Assembly: GCA_009599575.1 (NCBI GenBank)
Contig: VWND01000014.1
Span: forward strand, 186,001-250,000
Direction of reading: 5' to 3'
Source of the DNA: Blumeriella jaapii
Taxonomy: Eukaryota; Ascomycota; Leotiomycetes; Helotiales; Drepanopezizaceae
DNA length: 64,000 nt
Shown here one piece after another: positions 57,794 through 64,000 of the stretch. The position numbers were made by a program, and so were the translations under genes. Under the pieces are notes generated by a model. The model did not search any database. It was not told the DNA's origin and saw only the letters and a list, made by a program, of their open reading frames with translations. Positions within the stretch are counted from its first letter, which is position 1. Each line of letters opens with the position of its first letter.

Positions 57794-58776
57794 CATACAT
57801 ACATACATACATACATACATACATACATACATAGTACTGTACAGTGCTGAGCATCCGGACCACGAACCGCCTTGGAAACCCGCCTCCTACCCCTCAATGG
57901 CCGTAGAGTGTCTCCTTTCCGCTACCACGCACCGGCGCGAGCAGTCGGTTGGGGTGGCGTTGGTCTGTCCTGGCTCGGCCTCCTCTCGAGCTGGGTGCGG
58001 GCGGGGTCAGGTCAGACGGGCGGCGTAACAAGAAACATCGTGTGCTTGCTCGCCCGTTTGCTGTGGTGTACAGCAAGCTCATGGCCGCTTTTCGAGACGC
58101 GTTTTCGGGGGGACGACGCTTGCTCCCTGTACTGTATGTACTGTACTGTGCCAGTGCTGCATGGTGGTTCGAGATGCCTCGAGTCGAGGTATCTTTTTAG
58201 CAGCGTGCGCGGAATCGTCGAAGTATCTTTTTAGCAGCGTGCGCGGATCGTCGAATCATTTTTTGAAAAATGGTCTGCGCTTCGACCGCGTTGGAAACAC
58301 ACTAGCGTGTGTGTTTTCTTCCGACGATGCGTTTTACGATCGAAACGCATCTCTCCTCGTGCACCATCTGGCTTTACCTCGAAGCTACGGACCAGGAGGC
58401 CGCGAGCTTGAGTGGAAGAACAACGAGCTTTCACAGACGATGCCGTCGCCCCTTCGAATCCTCCGGCGACAAAGCGCCCGTGTACGTGGAGGAGTCAAGG
58501 ACGAAGGATAGCACATAAAAAACGTGAGATGGGAGCTTTTTCGCTTGCGTCTAAAGCGGCCACATCAACAATGCTAAATCGAGCACGTCGTACATTTTGG
58601 CCGCCAGGAAGTGGGGATGGGTGCAGACCCTTTTTGCACTTTACTGCGTCGATGCGAAGAAAGAGGTTCCGCAAGCATCGTAAGAGGCAGAAAAAGCATG
58701 GGTATAAATCCAGTGTTCCCCCCTACAGTACGATCACGATCTGTCGGATCGCCTGCTAGGTTGTGATACGTTCCTC
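57794..58776. other. beta-galactosidase upstream region
   Basis: Starts with a (CATA)n run (57793-57832) and GTACTGTAC motifs. A direct duplication of a roughly 31-bp unit (GTATCTTTTTAGCAGCGTGC...) lies at 58187-58255. No XlnR-type GGCTAA site was seen in the 550 bp before the start codon. No gene supported. Confidence 0.55.
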
Positions 58777-61700
58777 ATGAAGCCTCTCCAAGCTCTGTCT
58801 GCGTTCGTGTTGGCGGCGCACGCTGCTGCGGCGCTCTCCTTCGGCGGCACTCCGATGGTCGTGGAAAGAGAGAGCATTGGCCTCCAAGACATCGTAGGCC
58901 CTCACCACATGCTCCACCGCGAATGGGCCCAGAAGTAACCAAGTAGGCAGGTGACTTGGGACGAGCACTCGCTCATGGTGTACGGGAAACGAGTCTTTGT
59001 GTTCGGCGCCGAGTTCCATCCATTCCGACTGCCAGTCCCAGATCTCTGGCTCGATGTGTTCCAGAAGATCAAAGCCCTCGGCTTCAACGTCGTCTCGTTC
59101 TACGTTCACTGGGCTTTGCTCGAGGGAGAACGCGGTGTGTACAGCGCCGACGGCGTGTTTGCTTTCGAGCCTTTCTTCGACGCCGCGAAGCAAGCCGGCA
59201 TCTACCTCCTCGCGCGTCCAGGACCGTACATCAATGCCGAAGTCTCGGGAGGGGGGTTTCCCGGCTGGCTGGCAACCGTCAAGGGCATGCTCCGGACCCG
59301 GGACCCCGACTTTCTCCACGCCACCGACCTCTACATGTCCAAGATCGGGGCTGCGATTGCAAAGGCACAAATCACCAATGGGGGCCCCGTCATTCTGGTT
59401 CAGCCCGAGAACGAATACACCGGTGCCGTGGGAGAAGTTCCGGGAGGCTTTCCAGACCCTGTTTACTTCGCTTATGTGAAGAGACAGCTCCGTGAGGCTG
59501 GCGTTGTGGTTCCCTTGGTCAACAACGACGCGAGTATGTCTCGATATCTAGGAGAGGAGGAAAAGGAGTATGAATCAACTGACCGTGCAAAGGTCCCCAA
59601 GGGTATTTCGCTCCTGGCTACTCCAACAATGGATCCACCGAAGGGAACGTCGATATCTACGGACATGATGGCTACCCTCTAGGCTTTGACTGTGCTAACC
59701 CAGACAAGTGGCCGGCTGAAAAACTGCCTACCTATTATGCCGAGGACCACGAGGAGAATAGCCCAACGACGCCGTATTCCATCATCGAGTTCCAAGGCGG
59801 AGCTTACGACCCGTGGGGAGGACCGGGCTTTGAGCAATGCTCTCGACTCCTCAACATGGAGTTCGAGCGCGTGTTCTACAAGAACAACTTTGCTTCCGGA
59901 GCCAAAATCCTCGGGATCTACATGACATTCGGCGGCACCAACTGGGGAAATCTCGGACACGCAGGTGGCTACACGTCCTACGACTATGGGGCCAGCATTT
60001 CCGAGGGCCGCGAGATCGACAGAGAGAAATACAGCGAGCTGAAGCTGCAAGCCCATTTCATGAAAGTCTCGCCTGCGTATCTCACCTCGACGGTGGGAAC
60101 TGCTGGCACAGGAAAACACACAAGCTCGACTGGCATCTCGACGACGCCTCTGCTTGGAAACGGCTCTGAGACCAACTTTTACATCGTCCGGCACTCAGAC
60201 TACCAGACTCGCGCATCGGAAACGTACAAACTTTTCGTCGAGACCAGCAGAGGCAGGCTTTCGATTCCGCAGCTGGGTGGAACCTTGACTCTGAGCGGTA
60301 GAGATTCGAAGTGGCATGTCACTGACTACCATCTCGGAGGAACAACACTCCTTTACTCATCGGCCGAGATCTTCACGTGGAAGAAGTTTGACACGAAGAC
60401 GGTACTGGTTGTGTATGGCGGCCCGGGAGAGCAACACGAACTTGCTGTTGTTACGGACAGCGCCGCAAAGACCATCGAAGGCGCCGACGTGACGACCAAG
60501 AGCGACAACGGCGTGACCATCTTGAACTGGCAGTTCTCAACGACTCGACGTGTCGTCCAAGTTGGGAGCCTCTTTGTGTACATTCTGGATAGGAACTCGG
60601 CGTACAACTACTGGGTTCCTGATTTCGTCCGGACGGATGAGTGGGAGGCGTAGTGAGTCCCATATCCCTCGCGCATTCATGTGAACCTGTCTTGATCATC
60701 AAGCTCATGATGTTAGCTCGTCCAACACTGGCAACACTACATCCATCATCGTCGAGGCAGGCTACCTCATCCGCAAAGTCGGCATCCACGATCGAACCCT
60801 CCACATCGACGGTGACCTCAACGCGACGGTACCCATCAAAGTCATTGGCGCTCTCGCAAACCTCCACTCTCTCAAATTCAATGGCGTCGAGCTCGACTTT
60901 ACCATCGATGCCATCACCGGCGACTGGTCCTCCAATCTCCAGTACACGTCCGCCGCCATCAGCCTCCCAGAACTCTCATCCCTATCGTGGAAACAGATCG
61001 ACAATCTCCCAGAGATCAAGTCCACCTACGACGACTCAGCATGGACGAAAGCCGACCACACCACCTCCAACAACCCCTTCGCCCTTCTGACGCCCACCTC
61101 CCTCTTCGCGAGCGACTACGGCTACCACGCCGGCGTGCTCATCTACCGCGGTGCCTTCGTCGCCACTGGTGACGAATCGACATTCTACCTCCGCACCCAA
61201 GGAGGAAACGCCTTTGGGTCCTCCGTCTGGCTCGACGCAACATACATCGGCTCCTGGGCCGGCAACGATAAAAGTCTCGACAACAACAGCACCTACACGC
61301 TGCCCAGTCTCAGGGCCGGCAAGAGGTACGTCTTCACGATCCTGGTCGACAACAACGGCATTCACGACAACTGGGTCGTCGGCGAAGACAAGATGAAGCA
61401 GCCGCGGGGCATCCTCGCCTACTCGCTCTCGGGACACCCGTCCCAATCCTCCATCACCTGGAAACTAACCGGCAACCTCGGCGGCGAGAAGTACATCGAC
61501 AAGACGCGCGGCCCGTTGAACGAGGGCGGGCTCTACGCCGAGCGCCAGGGTTTCCACCAGCCTTTCCCACCGAACCGCAACTGGACTGCTGGCTCCCCTG
61601 CGACAGGGACGAAAGAGGCCGGTGTGGCATTCTACCAGGCGGATTTCACGCTGGATCTGCCGGCCGGCTATGATGTGCCACTGAGCTTTAGCTTTGGCAA

Positions 61701-62050
61701 CACGACGACGGAGGGGCGTCCGGCGGAGTACAGCGCAGCTCTGGGTTAACGGGTGGCAGTATGGGAAGTATATCAACAACGTTGGACCACAGACGAACTA
61801 TCCTGTGCCTCAAGGTAGGTCCTTGCCCTTGCCCTGATGGAACAGGTGAGGATGAGGGGGCTGACCGCTCTCAGGCATCTTGGATTACCACGGGCAAAAC
61901 TGGCTCGCCGTTGAGGTCTGGGCCCTGCAGGCTACTGGTGCTCATTTGACCGACTTCAGTCTCCAGGCCGGCGTACCGGTTTGGACAGCGATGGAACGTC
62001 CTGCGATGGCACCTATCCCAAGCTACACCGAGAGACCTGGCGCGTACTGA
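58777..62050 (+). CDS. lacA: Secreted beta-galactosidase, GH35 (LacA type; one frame break)
   Basis: Hydrolyses terminal beta-galactosides of galactans, xyloglucan or lactose outside the cell. Exons 58777-58893, 58951-59533, 59593-60652, 60717-61814 and 61875-62050 give about 1010 aa, the normal LacA length. A signal peptide ([19 protein letters not shown]) opens the protein. Family landmarks are [29 protein letters not shown] with the acid/base Glu194, [20 protein letters not shown] with the nucleophile Glu299, [20 protein letters not shown] and [20 protein letters not shown]. The end is SYTERPGAY. The 57-nt first intron removes an apparent TAA at 58936. Near 61713-61716 the frame slips by one base; one G fewer in the GGGG run restores [13 protein letters not shown]. 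Tail-to-tail with she9, 94 bp apart. Confidence 0.92.
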
Positions 62051-62144
62051 AAGAATTGGCAAAGAAGACAAAAGCAGCTTGGAAGTCTAACGTGACTGGG
62101 TGTTCTTAGTGTACAGAGCCAAAGAAGTATTGTACATAAGTCAC

Positions 62145-63584
62145 TTAAGAAGAACGTACTATCAGCATGGCGATGACAGTGGCAATTGCTGCCCCCGTCG
62201 CAGCGCCTTCTAGCGCAATAAGGGTAACGTCCTGCTTGCGCAGCTCGACGATCCTGTTACCAAAGAGATCCTGGAAGCCGGATTTCGTGCTGTTGTACGA
62301 GGCCTGGACAGTCTCTTGCCAGGTGGTGGCTTTTCGGAGCTTCATCAGCTCCGTCGGAATGTGTAACTCGGCTGAATCAAGAGAGGCTGCTTCCTCCTCT
62401 TTTTGCTCGCCTTCTGTAGAGGCCATGACGATATGCTCAGCAGCCACCGGCGTGGTAAAATCTCCCTCTGAGCTTTGCTGCCGTTCTCCGATGCCAGCAG
62501 CCACAGCGTCATCCGCGGCAACTTCCTTCTTCTCAGCGTCTTCCCCGGTCGTAATTTTTTGCAAAGCAAGCTTCTCCTTCTCCAGCGCCTCCCGCACCTT
62601 CTCTTCAAATCCATGCACCAGCCTCTTCCTCCTCCACGGCTCAAAGCCAAACTGGAACACCAAGAACAGCAACACGTTAACGCCCATCAATCCCCATGTT
62701 CCCCACGTACTCATGCGCCGGATCTTGTCGCTCCAAATCTGCTCCTCGTGGTACCTGCTCAGGATGCTGCTGCTGAGTTTACTAGCCGCGTGCTCGGCCT
62801 CCCGCTCCGCCTCGGCAAGTTTCGTGGCAGCTTCCTGCACCGCTTGCTCATTCGAATGGTCCATCCTATATAGGGACGTGAATCTCTCCAGGTCCAGCGG
62901 CGTCCAGCTATCCTTCCTCGCCAGCAGACCCGTGACTTCTTTCTGTGTCGATGCCCGGTCCGCCACGGTCGTCTTATACGTTAGGCGGGAAGAGCGAACT
63001 GCGTCTTGGGCTTCGGCAAGCCGAGTTTCGAGGGCTGTGATGCGTTCCTTCAGGGCTTCAATGCCCGAATAGCCTGTTAAGTCATTGATTCTCTGGGATG
63101 CTATGAAGATGTTGCCTTGCAGGTGATCCATTATGTGGGAGAATCGCTTGGTGACTGCTAATCGACGACCTTCTGCCGCGGAAGGTAAGTTGTTCGGCTC
63201 TTCATCTGGGACGGCGGTTTGGGGATTATTCTCGGGGCCTGTAGCAGACGGGTCCGAAGCTGTAGGACTGGACGGTTCTGGAGAGTGAGGAGGCTTGGGA
63301 GCATCGGCAATATGCCGTGCCTGGGTGCGGATTTTACATTGTAAACAGATACTCGGGCGTAGCGAAGCTCGACTAGATATCCTCGCAGACGGCCGAGCTG
63401 TAGATGTGGCAATTGAATCGAAGAAGAACCTGGGTGCCAAACGGGTCAGAGGTTGCATGGCCGGCCTTCTTTCGAGTCGTGGCCGTGGTCGTGGTGGGTT
63501 GAAAGGAATGTGTGAAGTTGGGTTGGCGACGGGAAGTTTTGTTGGAGGTTGAATTGAAGCTGTTGGATGTCGTCGGACTTTCAT
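62145..63584 (-). CDS. she9: She9/Mdm33 mitochondrial inner-membrane protein
   Basis: She9/Mdm33 is an inner-membrane protein needed for normal mitochondrial shape, linked to inner-membrane fission. A single exon gives 479 aa from the ATG at 63584. The in-frame ATG at 63458 (MQPLTRLAPRFFFDSIA) opens a better Arg/Ser-rich mitochondrial presequence and may be the true start, giving 437 aa. The matrix part is a long coiled coil (GYSGIEALKERITALETRLA, RFTSLYRMDHSNEQAVQEAA). The signature SRYHEEQIWSDKIRRMSTWG leads into a first membrane helix (TWGLMGVNVLLFLVFQFGF) and FEPWRRKRLVHGFEEKVREA. A second membrane helix (AATGAAIATVIAMLI) closes the protein. Confidence 0.93.
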   Translation of the reverse strand: MKVRRHPTASIQPPTKLPVANPTSHIPFNPPRPRPRLERRPAMQPLTRLAPRFFFDSIATSTARPSARISSRASLRPSICLQCKIRTQARHIADAPKPPHSPEPSSPTASDPSATGPENNPQTAVPDEEPNNLPSAAEGRRLAVTKRFSHIMDHLQGNIFIASQRINDLTGYSGIEALKERITALETRLAEAQDAVRSSRLTYKTTVADRASTQKEVTGLLARKDSWTPLDLERFTSLYRMDHSNEQAVQEAATKLAEAEREAEHAASKLSSSILSRYHEEQIWSDKIRRMSTWGTWGLMGVNVLLFLVFQFGFEPWRRKRLVHGFEEKVREALEKEKLALQKITTGEDAEKKEVAADDAVAAGIGERQQSSEGDFTTPVAAEHIVMASTEGEQKEEEAASLDSAELHIPTELMKLRKATTWQETVQASYNSTKSGFQDLFGNRIVELRKQDVTLIALEGAATGAAIATVIAMLIVRSS

Positions 63585-63926
63585 CGCTTCCCTCCGCCAA
63601 GCCCCGAGATTCCGCCCCGCCGTTCCGCGCCGCTCTTCCGCTCAGACCTTCAGTCCCGCTCTTCCGTCTCGTGCCGGCCCTTCCGCTCCGCTCCCCGCCA
63701 AAGGGACCGCTCCCCTGCTTTTTTGCTTCGACCCCGCCAACCCCCTCTTGCTCGGCGTCAACACATCGTTCTCACACAATCGACATCATCAAAGAAGATA
63801 CCGACCAACACATATCCACTTCCATAGGTAAGTAGTCTGTACTTTCCACCCCTCTTCAACAATCATCTTCTACTAAGCCGTCGCCTTCATCTAACTGTCT
63901 CCCAGACCCGTAAACAATCCTCTAAA
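63585..63926. promoter_or_regulatory. Divergent promoter and 5' UTR intron
   Basis: A 342-bp region between the divergent she9 and HAD-phosphatase starts. A GT-AG intron (63828-63905, donor GTAAGT, branch CTAAC, acceptor CCCAG) lies in the 5' UTR of the rightward gene. Confidence 0.7.
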
Positions 63927-64000
63927 ATGCCTTCCTCAACTCTCCCCGCCATGAAGACCTCCCCCAAATACATCTTCTTCACCGACTTTGATGGCACCAT
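63927..64000 (+). CDS. HAD-superfamily phosphatase, N-terminus only (3' partial)
   Basis: The first 24 codons of a gene running off the right edge. After MPSSTLPAMKTSPK comes YIFFTDFDGT, the DxDGT nucleophile motif of haloacid-dehalogenase-type phosphatases. The nucleophile and acid/base aspartates are both present. The substrate cannot be told from this fragment. An in-frame second ATG eight codons in (63951) is a possible alternative start. Confidence 0.75.
   Translation, partial: MPSSTLPAMKTSPKYIFFTDFDGT

Noticed and set aside
58936..58938. Apparent TAA nonsense codon near the start of lacA
   Set aside because: A 57-nt GT-AG intron (58894-58950) removes it and gives the family sequence GLQDI-VTWDEHS.
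1..64000. tRNA or rRNA genes
   Set aside because: Searched by eye for T-loop GGTTCGAATCC-like signatures with paired acceptor stems; none convincing.

Overview
The window is nuclear DNA from a filamentous ascomycete (Pezizomycotina). The evidence is short GT-AG introns of about 48-180 nt with fungal branch sites, Zn2Cys6 and bZIP regulators, a hybrid histidine kinase, an XlnR/Xyr1 regulator, a fungal LacA-type beta-galactosidase, and AT-rich islands of decayed repeats that look RIP-mutated. The xlnR-like gene suggests a Sordariomycete or relative; the species cannot be named from sequence alone.

Layout. 1-11 kb is gene-dense: the 3' end of an unidentified gene, an XprF/HxkC-like atypical hexokinase, a GILT-like thiol reductase whose 3' end overlaps the DcpS scavenger decapping gene, the splicing factor Cef1/Cdc5 and a zinc-type dehydrogenase. 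14-17 kb carries the xylanolytic activator xlnR. 17-21.6 kb is a gene-poor, AT-rich island of degraded repeats with one possible small secreted protein. 21.6-25.8 kb is a PAS/GAF hybrid histidine kinase followed by a minisatellite array. 27.9-34.6 kb holds a Zn2Cys6 factor and a divergent DHA1-type MFS transporter. 35.3-36.6 kb is an Arc1-type tRNA-binding cofactor, followed by another array. 38.9-45.1 kb contains an uncharacterised coiled-coil protein, a 383-nt pure pyrimidine tract and a pyridoxamine-oxidase-like flavoprotein. 45-50 kb contains another repeat relic, an intact-looking TA-flanked MITE and a bZIP gene. 50.5-55.7 kb is one very long gene of unknown function with an LQ-rich repeat. 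56.4-57.8 kb is a dead Tc1/mariner element. 58.8-64 kb has lacA, she9 and the first codons of a HAD phosphatase.

A recurring oddity is that several otherwise well-conserved genes (hexokinase-like, cef1, MFS, the coiled-coil protein, the pyridoxamine-oxidase-like gene, lacA, possibly dcs1 and xlnR) are broken by one single-base indel. Most are apparent 1-nt deletions at or beside short homopolymers. This looks more like residual assembly error than pseudogenisation, and the gene models below allow for it.

Functionally the genes are a normal mix of housekeeping (splicing, mRNA decay, tRNA aminoacylation, mitochondrial morphology) and nutrient-related functions (xlnR, lacA, hexokinase-like regulator, transporter, two-component signalling). 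No secondary-metabolite cluster, tRNA, rRNA or CRISPR array was seen.
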